A stretch of DNA of 64,000 nt from Spirodela intermedia (GCA_902729315.2 LR746272.1:2576035-2640034), one strand, 5' to 3'; positions 41,399 through 55,603 are shown, counted from the first letter of the stretch. The notes: generated by a model from the sequence alone, not told the origin. Numbers and translations are program-made.

Positions 41399-41428
<30 letters not shown>
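41399..41428. repeat. (CT)n tract upstream of SULTR3;3
   Basis: About 30 bp of CT dinucleotides, complementary to the GA tract at 41734-41773. Both lie in the probable promoter or leader of the sulfate transporter gene. Confidence 0.95.
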
Positions 41429-41432
<4 letters not shown>

Positions 41433-41728
41433 TCCCACCCAAGTCATTGAAAACGCGATTGACCAGATCACCGAGACTAGGGGAAGAATACCCCGGCAAC
41501 TTCGAGAAGAGCATCCTACGTCCCTCCCTTTTCTCCGTTCCTCCCTCCACTTTGCAGCAGCCAGAGGCAGGATATCTGCAAAGATATCACACGTGCGACG
41601 GCAGAGGCACACTCGTCGAAGCCATGCATTAACTTGGGCGACCATGCTTCCCTTCCACCGCGGTAGCCCAGAACCGTCGCGTGTCCCTCGGGGGGAAAAG
41701 AAGCAGAAGGCTGGAGGAGACGGAGAAG

Positions 41729-41733
<5 letters not shown>

Positions 41734-41773
<40 letters not shown>
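41734..41773. repeat. (GA)n tract upstream of SULTR3;3
   Basis: About 40 bp of GA dinucleotides followed by a G8 run, 365 bp before the start codon. It pairs in principle with the CT tract 305 bp upstream. Confidence 0.95.
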
Positions 41774-41781
<8 letters not shown>

Positions 41782-42137
41782 AGAAGGAGGAAAGACGGCA
41801 ATTTTCTTGGCGTGGAGGGAGCGGGGTCGATGCCTCTCCCCTTCTCACGCCACCACTGTTCCGTCAGGGCATACTCAAGAAGGGATTAGCCGGCCGGTTC
41901 ACGATAAGCCCGCTCATCTCTTCTGATCTCCCTCTCGCCCGCCCCCCCCCCCCTGGCCGCCCTCACCAGTCACATCTTCGCTTCACCCCTTTTACCTCAT
42001 CTTTCCGCCTCTCCTTTTGTAGGGTCACCCCCGCCGGGGGCCCCCTGTTGTTCTCTAGTGGCCCCAGATGCATGCATAAATTGAAGAGAGAGCCAGGAGC
42101 GGAGTGCAAGTGCAGAAGCTTTCTCATCTGCGGAGCG

Positions 42138-44997
42138 ATGGGGGAACTCAGCGGCGATGGGCCACTGCGGCTGGAAATGGGGTTTCCGGGGGTAGCGGCG
42201 CCCCCGCCGCGGGGCACGCTAGCCAAGCTCAAGATTCGGTTCAAGGAAACCTTCTTTCCGGACGACCCGTTCAGGCAGTTCAAGGGGCAGTCCCTCGGTG
42301 CCAAGTGGGCCCTCGCCGCGCAGTACGTGTTCCCCATCCTCCACTGGGCTCCGAAGTACAGTCTCAGCCTCTTCAAGTCGGACCTCGTCGCCGGCCTCAC
42401 CATCGCCAGCTTGGCCATCCCACAGGTTCGGGATTCTCTGCTCCTCCACCGCCGCCGCCAACGACGTTATCGTAACCCCTAAACTTGTTTGCTCTCCCCT
42501 GGTCTTCTTTCGCAGGGTATAAGCTACGCCAAGCTCGCCAATTTGCCGCCCATCATAGGACTTTGTAAGAAGATTCCCACAATATTCTAGCTTTTAATCA
42601 AGCGATTAAATACATGAACATGTTGATCTGAACTTACGGGTTGTGTAACTGAACTCTACACCATCCAGACTCGAGTTTTGTGCCGCCGCTGGTGTACGCG
42701 GTCCTGGGCAGCTCGAGGGATCTCGCCGTGGGACCAGTCTCCATCGCCTCCCTCATCATGGGGTCAATGCTCCGGCAGGCGGTGTACCCTAACAATGATC
42801 CCTACCTCTTCCTGCAGCTTGCCTTCACTTCCACCTTGTTCGCCGGCCTCTTCCAAGCGAGTCTCGGCATCCTCAGGTAGAGTATGATTCCTTTGAGGCC
42901 ATCTGGTCGCTGCTCTCCATCTAGCGCTTACGGATTCCGCATGTGGGTGATGGTCTCCAGGTTGGGTTTCATCATCGACTTCCTCTCAAAGGCCACCCTC
43001 ATCGGCTTCATGGCGGGCGCTGCCATCATCGTCTCGCTCCAGCAGTTAAAGGCCCTCCTTGGTATCTCCCACTTCACCAAACAGATGAGCCTCATCCCTG
43101 TCCTCAGCTCTGTCTTCCATAAGACTGATGAGGTATCTCTCTCTCTATATATATCTATATATGTGTGTGTGTATATATATATATACACACACACCCAGGA
43201 AACTGACCATGTTGTGGGTTCCAGTGGTCTTGGCAGACGGTGCTGATGGGTATCTGCTTCTTGGTCTTCCTGCTGCTTGCAAGACACATCGTAAGTGCAT
43301 AATTTCCCTTGATTAGCTTCACCGTAAAGTACAAAAAGGCCTGTCTTGTTGCGTTAAGTGAGAGTCGTCGACCGTTAGCTCTCTCTCCAGCTGGAAAGCC
43401 GACAGAGACCCCCCATTCTTGACTTCCGGTCCTTAGAAACCATTCCGACCATTTTCAACGGCCTTTCCATGGTGAAACAGCGACGGATTAGGCCGTGCTC
43501 TCATCTGCAGTCAAGAGAATCCACATGTCGCAAGACTCCAAGGACTAGGGTTTCGAAGGAGGAGCACTGTTCTTTTTGTCAGCTTGTTTATCAGGTCATA
43601 CCTTGCCGGGAGCGAGGGGATAGAGAGAGAGAGAGAGAGAGAACATGGAGGGGTCACGGGATTGTTCACGTGAGTGAACAGAAGTAGGCAACATGTCCCT
43701 TGCACCTATCTTCGCTGACGTGTTTCTATCTTCTAACCCACCCTCATTTCGATTTCTACTTCTAATCTGTTAATCTAAAGAGTTAGGTTTTCAGAATCGG
43801 TGGTTACTGCAGCTTGGATTTATCGAATCGAACATCTGTTCTACTATATAGTAATATTTGTATTTTATACACTATTTTTTTTGTATTATGCATTCATTAT
43901 TTAGGAGTTTTCTGGTAGGAAATGGCAGAAGACAGTGGCACAAATCCCTTAAAACCAAGCAATTTCTTGTCCAAAACATAGGATTCTTGGGAGCATATGA
44001 CCAGAGCTCGATCCGATCTGAAAGAAGCTCTTGTGCTGATTTCAATCATCCGTCTGAGAGACAGATCTTACATCTTTCTTGGATCCTTTATCTGATCTTT
44101 TTCTCATGCTGCCTGGGTCAACCCTCCTGAATCTCCAGTTTCTAGATGGCAGTCGTCTGGGGCAACTACCATCTCGACCTTGCTTTCTCAAATCGAACGT
44201 GCAAGTAACATTTACTTTCACGCAATAGTTTAGAAAATAATTTTGCTAGTTTTGCTTTGCGGCGGACGATTTCGGAAGCCCAACGCAGGTGACTTGATAA
44301 GAACTGGGGTGGAACCGGCCCGGGCCCTGAGCTATGGCTTCGTTTACATGGCCCAGACTCGGATAAAAGTCTAAAAGTCTACCCTCCCCCAGACACCTAC
44401 ATTGCCCCGGCTTGGGTTATTGTCTTGACCAACCCCGCCCCCCTGAGCATCTAGAGAGAGAGAGAGAGAGAGAGTTGTTGACGCGTGAGCGTCTATGGAA
44501 TAGACAGCAGGAAAATCAACTTTTGAGACGAGCCCTCCCTTTTGGGCCACCCTTTTAGACAAGTCTTATTTTTCTTCGCAAGATTTTGAGTACCACTCCG
44601 GGATCGAATGTGATTTCACTGTTTACACAGTTTCCACCAGGAAAACGATATAAATATGTAAAGAAGGATATACGATACACGACAAGAAATCGACCCCTTA
44701 TTAGGGTTGGAATAACAGTAGATTGAATTTGCAAGGGGTGCTAGTGACCATATGAAACCTAGGGAGGGGAGAAGCTTATCCACAGCATGGGACTCCCTCA
44801 CCAGAAGAAGCCAAGAACAGACATGATAACAGGCAGGAATACCAAAAAGCTGCCTGAATATGTAAAGGGTTATTACAACCTGCACTCTTTTGTCTTCGAC
44901 GAACAGTCCCTGAACCGTGCGCTCCACCCTGGTTGAGTCCGTCTCCTTCCGTCTTTCAGAGCTATATAATTTATCTTTTTGCCAACGTACATACATT

Positions 44998-45030
<33 letters not shown>

Positions 45031-45471
45031 GCTCTCTTATATGATTAGGTGCCCTTGGATATGACAGACTAAAATCTGTAAGTCAACTCCGGTGCTGGAG
45101 AGTCACCAACAGGGGTCTGGAGTTATTCACAACCATGTGGTCTTTGAAGAGTGCTGAAACATTGATGAATGTAGAAAACACCAGATGGAAAGATATGGCA
45201 GGGCCAAAGATGGATCTCTCTCTATTTTAGTAGGCACAGATGATCGTCAAACTTTCGATTGATTTCCAAATATGTAGTGTTATCTTGTGGTCCGAGAGCC
45301 AGATTTATTCACGAATTCTCACTGTGGAACCTAACACTGGTGGTCCGGATGGAACAGAGCATGAGGAACCCCAAGCTATTCTGGATATCCGCTGGAGCTC
45401 CGTTGACCTCTGTGATAATCTCCACGGCCCTGGTCTTCGCGTTCAAGGCTCAACACCATGGCATCAGTGTG

Positions 45472-45515
<44 letters not shown>

Positions 45516-47258
45516 TCGATAGACACGTAAATAGATATATATATGTATATATATATATATATATGGATAGATAGGATTTGTTGGTAATGTTTTCGGTGCT
45601 TCGTGAAGATTGGAGAACTGAAGAAAGGGCTTAACCGTCCTTCTTGGGATATGTTGAGGTTCGACGGGCACTACCTGTCCGTCGCTATCAAGACGGGGCT
45701 GGTCACTGGGATCATCTCTCTCACTGTGAGTTCCCAGCCCAAGCACGCTTCTAAGGGAGGAGGAAGAAAGTCTTATCTCTCCTTAATCTGATTTATCTCC
45801 CTCTCTTTACAAACCCAGGAAGGGATCGCTGTGGGGAGAACATTCGCCTCACTCAAGGACTACCAGATTGACGGGAACAAGGAGATGATGGCCATCGGGC
45901 TGATGAACGCGGTGGGCTCCTGCACCTCCTGCTACGTAACCACAGGTAACGAATATCGCCGCTCACTATCATCTACTGAGACAGGAAGATCCTCTCATGA
46001 CGGGGTCCTCTGACGACTTGCGCCATGAGCAGGGGCCTTCTCGAGGTCAGCGGTCAACTACAACGCCGGGTGCAAGACAGCGATGTCGAACGTCATCATG
46101 GCGTTGACGGTGATGGTGACCCTCCTCTTCCTGATGCCCCTTTTCGCCTACACGCCGAACGTCGTCCTCGGGGCCATCATAATCACCGCCGTCGTCGGCC
46201 TGATCGACCTCCCGGCGGCGTACCTCGTATGGAAGATGGACAAGATGGACTTCCTGGTCTGCGCATGCGCCTTCCTCGGCGTCGTCTTCATCTCCGTCCA
46301 AGACGGGCTCGCTGTCGCCGTAAGATCTCTCGTCGTCTCCTCTTCAATTCGTTTCACTGCTTGATATTCTTCTCATCCAGATGATAATCTACGCAGGTGG
46401 GGATATCGATATTTAGGGTTCTTCTGCAGATCACGAGGCCGAAGATGGAGGTGCTGGGCAACATCCCCGGGACGGACTTATACCGGGGCCTTCATCAGTA
46501 CCAGACCGCCAGGAGGATCCCTGGGTTCCTCATCCTCGCCGTCGAAGCCCCCATCAACTTCGCCAACACCACCTATCTTAACGAAAGGTGATCGCCCTCA
46601 TCAGAGAGAAACCACGCACATTTAATATCTGCCCTTGTCGCAGAACTCTACATGTTCATTAATTGCGCTCGCATGAAATCGTCTACCTGTTGAACAGGAT
46701 CTCGAGGTTCATAGAAGAGGAGAATGCGGAAGCGGGGAAGCAGCACGCTCTTCGTTATCTCATCCTTGAGCTATCAGGTATTCTTGTCTTCTTGTTCCCT
46801 CCCTCCTTTCACATCGTCGACCGCTCGTCGTTTCATCGAACCATCGACAGGAAGAAGTAAATCCCATGAGAGGAGTTCAGATTAGGGTTTTTCACGTACT
46901 GATGTGGTTCCTTCTTGGGGGTTCGACAACCTCAGCCGTGAGCGCCGTGGACACGAGCGGCATCACGTTCTTCACCGATCTGAAGAAGTCCATGGCGAAG
47001 AGAGGCCTCGAGGTGAGAGAACAACAGACAAACAACGTAATCAGATTTCAGAACCAGTTGGTTGCTCCTCTTCATCATCCTCCTTCTCTCTGTGTGTAGG
47101 TGGCCTTCGTAAACCCAGTGGGGGAGGTGATGGAGAAGCTGCAGCGGGCCAACGAGGCCCATGGCTTTCTCGGCCCGGACTCCCTCTTCTTGACAGCCGG
47201 CCAGGCCGTTCTCTCCCTCTCTTCCCTGATCAAGGAGCCAACACCCACTCAAGTCTAG
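42138..47258 (+). CDS. SULTR3;3: Sulfate transporter, SULTR3;3 type
   Basis: Thirteen exons join in phase: 42138-42425, 42516-42564, 42669-42876, 42961-43132, 43225-43290, 45358-45471, 45609-45725, 45819-45945, 46033-46319, 46397-46587, 46698-46777, 46936-47012, 47100-47258. The product is 644 residues. It begins with the conserved FKETFFPDDPFRQFKGQ, then the SLC26/SulP membrane core (GISYAKLANLPPIIGLYSSF, GSSRDLAVGPVSIASLI, TGIISLTEGIAVGRTFASLK, TTGAFSRSAVNYNAG), and ends with a cytosolic STAS domain from about residue 500 with the AVDTSGI motif. These are proton-coupled sulfate transporters. Group 3 members have been placed in the chloroplast envelope or plasma membrane. GPVSIASLI, SWQTVLMG and NIPGTDLY favour SULTR3;3 over 3;1. 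Start 42138 (gcgATGG) matches homologues; another in-frame ATG at 42072 would add 22 residues. Intron 5 (2067 bp) is far longer than the others (77-138 bp). Confidence 0.95.
43163..43194. repeat. 32-bp perfect palindrome (GT/AT/AC)
   Basis: A GT run, an AT run and an AC run form a perfect inverted repeat centred between 43178 and 43179. It occupies a third of intron 4 (43133-43224, 92 nt) of the sulfate transporter gene. Confidence 0.9.
45479..45563. repeat. (CT)17 followed by (AT)n microsatellite in SULTR3;3 intron 6
   Basis: A CT tract begins 8 nt after the intron 6 donor (45472), then AT-rich dinucleotide repeats reach about 45563. Confidence 0.9.
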
Positions 47259-48116
47259 AAAGCTAGGCGGAAGAGAGAGACAAGCTCAGACTGGTGATGT
47301 CTTGGTACCCATTTTCCCTTGCTTCACATTGTCGACCTTTTTGAGTGCCCTAATTAGGTTAAAAGGAGCTCCTTGCACTAAGACAGCAAAGGGAGTTCAA
47401 TAATACAACCGTTAGATTTTGTTGTTTGGGAATCCAACGGCCGAGATCAGTTCTGGTACCCCTCCTCGTCTACCGCTTCCCTTGTGAGTCGCCCGTTAGG
47501 GCTGGATCTTTATACTTTGGTTTCCGAGGTCATTTAATGGTGAATTTAATCTCTCTCTCTCTCGCTCGCTCTCTCTATCAGATGCCTTGTCATGTGAGGG
47601 GAAATTGAGGTGGCCCAAATTCCTTAATATTAAAAAAATATTTAATACTTCAAATACCCATTTCCTTTATTTATTAAATTGATGTGATGATTTTTAGAAA
47701 AAAAAATATAATTAATAAACATAGGAAAATAAACTTAGCATTCATACTACTAATAATAAAGATAAGATAGAATCTCTATATTCCGGCTATTTCTAGGCCT
47801 GATTTCTTTTCGGGCTTGGTTTCAGTTCCGCCCCGGCCCAAAAATGATTTGGGCTCGTGCACTCTACCAGCCCTCTCTCTCTCTCACCCTTCGGTTCATA
47901 ACTAGGCCAAAAGAACCCAGTGATTATTGGGCTGGGCTAACGGACTCGGCCGGGCCCGCCCCATTGACCGGCAAGCAGTCGCCAACCCGGGGAGAACATG
48001 ATGGTTGACCTAGTCATTCTTCCAATAACAGAACGGTCGCCCACTCAGTCAGTCAACTGTACTTTTCTGTACACGATGCTTCAGGACCCCCCGAAGGAAA
48101 CCCCTCGGCGTCCAAC
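47259..48116. other. 3' flanks between convergent SULTR3;3 and RLCK genes
   Basis: No gene is seen. The stretch holds the two 3' flanks and an AT-rich core at 47620-47780. A cluster of GGCCC/GGGCC-rich sequence at 47795-47990 includes GGCCCA and TGGGCT motifs. Confidence 0.5.
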
Positions 48117-50246
48117 TCAGGCGTCTTCACCGCCGCGCCGGCGACGATCGCCAGCTTCCTCGTCGGCGTCCGACACCCCGAGCATGGCCAGAGTCAGATG
48201 CCCTCGCATGTCGCTCTTCGCCTGTCGCAGGTCGCCGTCGCTGTCACTGGAGAAGGCGGCGCGCCGACCGCCGCCGGTGAGCTCCTCCTCTTCCGCCTCC
48301 CCTTGCAGGAGCATCCCCATCGCCCCTCCGATTGTGGGCCTCGCCGCCTCCTCCTCGCTCAGGCAGGCGGCCGCCGTCCTGACCATCCGGCAGAGCTTAA
48401 CCCAGCTGACGGTGCCGCCCTTCAGCCTCGGATCGAGCAGCTCCTCGACAGCGACCTTTCCCCGCCGCAGGAGCGGCTTCGCCTGAGAAATCAATCATTT
48501 CATCAGATCTCAGAGACAGAAGAAGATGCCGTCGGCAAGAAGAAGGAAGAGGAAGAAGGCACGAACCCATTGAAGGAGATTCTCGTCTCCAGGAGGGCGG
48601 CTGCGATCGATGGGCTTCCTCCCCGTGATCAGCTCCAGGAGGAGGACCCCGAAGGCGAAGACGTCGGTCCTGTCGGAAAGCTTCCCGTGCTGGAAATATT
48701 CCGGCGCGAGGTACCTGCATCAGGGAGAACCAGAGAGGAGAAGATCAGAAATCCATGGCGGTGGTTGAGGGAGGCCCTCCTTCCCCTGTAGATCGGACTG
48801 TTGAGCTCACCCGAAGGTGCCCTCCACGGTCTTGCAGAAGATCGGCAGAGAATGGCGGTCCGTCCACGTCGCGAGTCCGAAATCGCTCAGCTGCAGGAGG
48901 AAACCCACCCCGTGAGAGACGGAAACCCTAGAAAACACGGGCCGAGTAGCAGACGAGGAAGGTATTCTGTCAGGGAGAGAAAGGAACGGCGAAGAGGAGA
49001 GAACGATGGAAACTAGAGAGAGAAAACACCATGGGGGTCTTCTTGGAGGAGAGGAGGATGTTGGAGGGCTTGATGTCCCTGTGGACGACGCACTTCTCGG
49101 TGCCCTGGTGGAGGTACTCCACTGCCCTCCCTATCCCCGTCGCCACCTTCCACCTCACTTCCCACGAAAGCCCTCTGCCGCCGCTGGCGCCGCCGTCGCC
49201 GCCGCTCCCCCGCCGGCCCCTCTGCTGCAATGTCCCCCGCTTCCCTTCCTCTTCTTCTGTCTCTTCGCCGCCGCCTGTTTCCATCACCCAGAACAGGGGA
49301 ATCAACACCGACCCAGCGGCGATGGAGGACCAAAACGCACGAAAATCCGGATGGCGGCGCACCTGGGTGAAGGTGGCGATCGAGACTCCCGCGAGAGACG
49401 AGCTTGTAGACCAGGAAGAGGCCGCGTGGGTCAACGCAGAAGGCCAGAAGTGGGACGACGTTGGGGTGGCGCAGGCCGCCGGCGACCAGCTCCCTGTAAA
49501 ACGCCTTGGCGCAATCCTTCTCCTCCCCCTGCAATCTCTTTATCGCCACCGCCGCCGCACTCCGCCGTCCCGTCCACAACGCCAGCTTCCCCTTGTAGAC
49601 CCTGCTCATGGCCCCCCTCCCCAGCAGCCTCCCTTCAAACAGAAAGCAAGAGAATCAATCAGTACGAACGGTCGTTGCCATGGAAACCGGCGCGGGAGCT
49701 CTAGAACAAACCTGGGTGGAAGTCTCGGGTCGCCGAGCGGATATCGGAGTAACCCAGCCTGATGGGTCCGCCGGCGGCCGGAGGGATGCACCTCCCCGGG
49801 GAGGACTCAAGGCGGCGCCACCTGATCACCACCGTGCAGTCGGCGGCGGAGGCCGCCGCCGCCGCCGCCGCAGGTTCATCGCCCTCCGACGCCATTACCA
49901 CGCCGAAGTGGATCAGAGAATGCAGCTGGTCTTCATCTCTCTGAACGTCGCCGGCGAGCAACCATGATCGATTGTTCTCCGCGCTTCCCCTTCCCCCGTC
50001 GGCGTTCCTCGTTCTTCCTGCGCTTCTCCCCAGCGTGAAGCTCAAACTCCGCCTGGCCTCCGAGAAGATGAAGTGCATCCTCCCGCGCGCAGTGGCGGCG
50101 CCGCCGGCGGTTCTCCCTTCGCTCTGAGGACGTTTCTCCCTCCCCTCATCGTCGCCGGGACCTTTCTCGGTGAGGACGGCCCTCCTCATCCGGCCGCCGC
50201 CCTCTCCCTCCTCGGAGCCGACGCTGCAGGTGCGGCAGCAACCCAT
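48117..50246 (-). CDS. Receptor-like cytoplasmic serine/threonine kinase (RLCK)
   Basis: Six minus-strand exons join in phase: 50246-49712, 49632-49363, 49274-49030, 48890-48811, 48714-48567, 48482-48117. They give about 547 residues without a transmembrane segment. Kinase hallmarks are all present: glycine loop [18 protein letters not shown] lysine, HRDIKPSN catalytic loop, [20 protein letters not shown] and [19 protein letters not shown]. The DFGLxxW...GTFGYLAPEYF and 'AKPLL...LLDPRL' stretches resemble RLCKs of the At1g77280/At2g16750 group, which act in cytoplasmic signalling. Starting at 50246 gives MGCCRTCS, a classic N-myristoylation/palmitoylation signal for plasma-membrane anchoring; an upstream in-frame ATG at 50267 would add seven residues and bury it. 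A Glu- then Gly/Arg-rich insert ([11 protein letters not shown]...) of about 35 residues interrupts the domain after HLHP. Substrate unknown. Confidence 0.85.
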
Positions 50247-50312
50247 CTGGAATCTTGCCTCCCCCATTCGACCGCTCTGCCAAGAAACCAGAAGCTTGAG
50301 AGAGAACAGCAC

Positions 50313-50349
50313 GGTCGGTGCCAGTAGCCCACCTACATCCCCCCGTCTT

Positions 50350-50381
<32 letters not shown>

Positions 50382-51466
50382 CTCAACACGCTACAGAATA
50401 ATAAACCAGTCTCTCAAGAAGGTATTCCGTGGCCTCACCGTCGTCGTTTTCGTCGTGGGCGGCGCCGGTGCCGGAGCAGTCTGCAGGCACAGCGGCGAGC
50501 CGAAACCGACGGACGGCGAACTCGGTCGCGGTCGTCGCCGTCGTCGGTCCTGCCGCTGCCGCTGCAAGGGGAGCCAGGGTTATCTCGGTCAACGTCGAGG
50601 TGGGGAACGCCTATCAACGGCGGGCTCGTCGCGAGTGGGCCCCACATCTAACCTCCCTCATCTGCCGGGATTTGGTGAGATTTTAATGCGGCTCTAGGCG
50701 CGAGATAGCCTACTTCAATAACTCCTAGGAAATGTATATTAAAAACCCTTAAACTATTTATAATTTTCAATTCCCTTTTATTAATGCCCTGAAGTCGCTT
50801 ACCCTGTTGGTCTTGGCCCGATAAAGCGGTCATAATTGATCTACCCTTCACGAAAACGAGTACTCAAGGATCTCGAAAATGCCCCCTCCCCAAAAAATGC
50901 ATGCTTTCAGGTGCAAAATGCTGTTGACGTAACTAAATAAATAAATCAAATAAAAGGTATATAATTAATTTTTAAAAATAAACTAGAGTCAACTCTCACG
51001 GGATGCGGCCAAGTCCCATCCAGGAATGTGCAGGTGGAGTCTTCTTTACTTAGCTTGAAGGAAAATTAACATAAAAATAATGATTTATTAATAAGGGTAC
51101 TAATAATATGATGCCCATTAAAAAAAAAAAAGACGGTCTTTGAGGAAACCCACTTCCGATCACCTCGGCTTCGGTTCGTCGCAGTGAAAGAAATGAGGAA
51201 GGGAGAAAAGCTGAAGTTGTCCGTGGTTCTAGCTCTGATACATTCCTCCGATACTATAATTTTAGCGTATATTTAGGCATATTTATATGATTACTATGTA
51301 TAAACTTTAAGGAGGACCTAAGTTAGGGGTGGTGCTCTACATATATTTCCAACGATAGAAGCTCTCTCTCTCTCTCTCCCTCGCTCGTCACTCTATCGTG
51401 CTGGCGGAGAGCGCCACCAGAAAAAACCAGCATAATTAGAAGATGTATCACCGGAGAAGAATCAGA
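50313..51466. other. Intergenic; RLCK 5' flank and RABA6 3' flank
   Basis: GC-rich to about 50690 with overlapping unsupported open frames, probably the RLCK promoter or leader and including a CT tract at 50360-50381. It then turns AT-rich with no coding signal. Confidence 0.5.
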
Positions 51467-53191
<1,725 letters not shown>

Positions 53192-53197
53192 CCCCGC

Positions 53198-53218
53198 AGA
53201 GAGAGAGAGAGAGAGAGA
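53198..53218. repeat. GA/CT repeat in the RABA6 5' leader
   Basis: About 21 bp of GA on the plus strand, i.e. CT on the RABA6 sense strand, ending 7 nt before the start codon. CT-rich leaders are common in plant genes. Confidence 0.9.
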
Positions 53219-53219
53219 A

Positions 53220-54940
53220 GGGGGATGGGATTAACAGAGAGAAGGAGAATTAGATAGAGAAGGGCAGGCTAAGGAGAGAAGGCTTTAAACGGAACCCATC
53301 AAGCCCTCTCCCGCGACGTCCGCCGTGTTTCTCCGCCGCCGCCATGCCATCACGCACGGTGAAAGGACCTACGTTGATGCCGACCGTCATCGTAAGCATT
53401 CTGCTGGACCCCCTCGTGTCTTTAACCATTTTCTTGCACTTGGAATTTTCTCTCTCGTCCCTCTCCACGTACATACACACACACATAGAAAGAGAGAGAG
53501 AAAGAGAAAGTTGGGGGTGGTGACAGTGCTCGACGGGGTCCACCGAGGTGTTTCCTTCTCTCTCTAGGGTTGGGGTGTCTCCCTCAGCTAGCTGGGCTGC
53601 CTCGTTGCTTTGGGAAGGAACATCTCCAGCTGAAGTCCCCTGGTTGGGGCTTTAGGTCGAACACTTTCCCCGCACATAGGCCGCCGGGCCAGGCCCAAAT
53701 TTCCACATGGATCCAATTTTCTTCTCATAATCTTCTTTTCAACCCCCTCTGGCAACGTTTTTACTTTTTAGCCTCGTCGTCCTGTCTTATTGCCAGTAAA
53801 TGCAATTGAGGACATTGAATTTTACGTCAGTACTCTTCCTTTCCGTGGAATTGGGTTACTAAACCTCGTCTTTAAGTTATTTAATTATTGCCCCTCACAT
53901 CCCCACATAGTACGGGAATTTATTCTCACCACTAAACTGGATACGCAAAATTGATTGTCCTTTCATTTCCAAGTATCATAAGTTGTGATGGTAATGGACA
54001 CAAAGGTAATATTACGCAACTTATTAATTATACAAGACAAACACATAACACTTGGATTTCTCTCTCTACCCTTATGTAAATATATCAATGTGTCCACAAA
54101 TTCAGGGCCATTATATAAATACTCCCCTTTGTTCCCCTTGACTTCCCACCCAAGTCCTCCGCCTACTCCATGTCCTATTCAGCTTCTGTGCTACTCAAAG
54201 TGGAGTACTCCACCTCCAACCCCCCTCCCCCACCTCTCATCGGTACTATGGTGATCACTTATCTTCACTTACAACCAACAGTCCTGATGTTGACTAAATA
54301 TATTTTTTAAGGATAAAATAACCATTTTTGACACTCATTCTTTCATATATTGCACATAATAATATATCTTCGTTGATAGTTTGGGGCAATCTCAAGGAGT
54401 TGACTCGGTCTTTTGTAAGATAAACCCTTCAGGGAAAAAAATAAAATAAAAATAAATCGCTATGATATTGTAGGCTAAGAAATTGCTACTAGTAGTTGTC
54501 CGCTAATGCTATTTTTAAGGGCATTTTTACTCGATGGTGGTGATTAGATGACCCCATTAGATGCGTTGACTTAAGTAGCTTACTCATTAAGTTAGTGAAT
54601 TCAGAAATTACTCCGGACTGTTTGTGAAAAAGACGAGGTCAACCCCTCTCTCGCTTTGTATTGTTTCTCTTGGGCCAAAACCATGCCAATCTCAGCCCGA
54701 ACTTTTAGAAAGAGATCCGTAAAACGGGCCGAGCCCGACGGCTGTCTCCAGGCCCGAACCCGCCGAGTCTTTATTTTATTTTAATTTGAAGGGATGCAAT
54801 AAATAAATATATTAAATGTTTATGAAAAGTCGAGCCAAGGCGCCACGGGAATGGTGGGGTCGCCGCGGGTTCTACGCGTCGAGAAAGCGCGTTGATGCCG
54901 TCATCCGTGTCCTTCGATTTCTCGCTGAGCCTCCCAAAGG
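53220..54940. other. Divergent upstream region of RABA6 and CML genes
   Basis: No gene was recognised. It contains the RABA6 upstream region, AT-rich DNA and, near 54670-54770, several GGCCC/GGGCC-type motifs upstream of the CML gene. Confidence 0.5.
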
Positions 54941-54945
54941 ATATC

Positions 54946-54951
54946 TATAAG
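54946..54951 (+). promoter_or_regulatory. TATA-like box of the CML gene
   Basis: TATAAG in atctataagaag lies 131 bp before the CML start codon and is followed by a short GA-rich leader. Position fits, but the sequence is not the strict consensus. Confidence 0.45.
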
Positions 54952-55081
54952 AAGTTCGACCAGGCAGAGAGAGAGAGGGTCGTTTCGATAAATTAATCGG
55001 CGGAGTAACGTTCGGTGGGGGAAGCAACTTGACTTCGGATCAGGAGAGCGGGGAGGAGGGAGGAGCTCGGGGGGTCATTCC

Positions 55082-55603
55082 ATGGATGGCGGCGTCGAGG
55101 TTTCCAGCAACGGGGGGACGGCCACCGGACTGGTGGATGCGGGAGAAGTGGAGAAGGTGTTCCGCCGCTTCGACGCCAACGGAGACGGGAAGATCTCCTC
55201 GTCCGAGCTCGCGGACGTGGTCCGCGCTCTCTCCGGATCGAAAGCTGCCTCCGAGGCGGAGATCCGGCGGATGATGGAGGAGATGGACACGGACGGCGAC
55301 GGATACGTCGACCTAGCGGAGTTCGTCGCCTTCCACGGTGACGGCGCCGGTGGCGGCACGACAGCCGGCTCGGAGAAGGATCTGGAGGAGGCGTTCCAGA
55401 TCTACGATCTGAACGGGGACGGGCTGATCTCCCCCAAGGAGCTTCATCAGGTGCTGAAAAAGCTCGGCGAGACTTGCTCCCTCCGGGACTGCTCCCGCAT
55501 GATCAGCTCCGTCGACGCCGACGGCGACGGCAAAGTCAACTTCCAAGAGTTCAAGAAGATGATGAACCACACCGGCAGCAAGAATCGCCATCATTCCAAG
55601 TAG
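55082..55603 (+). CDS. Calmodulin-like Ca2+-binding protein (CML, four EF-hands)
   Basis: Intronless frame of 173 residues from ATG 55082 (ccATGG). Four canonical 12-residue EF-hand loops start with Asp and end with Glu: 31-42 ([12 protein letters not shown]), 69-80 ([12 protein letters not shown]), 109-120 ([12 protein letters not shown]) and 145-156 ([12 protein letters not shown]). All four should bind calcium. A short N-terminal extension and a Gly-rich linker (86-97) between the two EF pairs distinguish it from calmodulin. The pattern fits the CML25/CML26-like group. These proteins are cytosolic or nuclear calcium sensors in stress, pollen and root-hair signalling; the target is unknown. 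Lack of introns is typical of CMLs. No lipidation or prenylation motif is seen. Confidence 0.93.
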   Translation: MDGGVEVSSNGGTATGLVDAGEVEKVFRRFDANGDGKISSSELADVVRALSGSKAASEAEIRRMMEEMDTDGDGYVDLAEFVAFHGDGAGGGTTAGSEKDLEEAFQIYDLNGDGLISPKELHQVLKKLGETCSLRDCSRMISSVDADGDGKVNFQEFKKMMNHTGSKNRHHSK

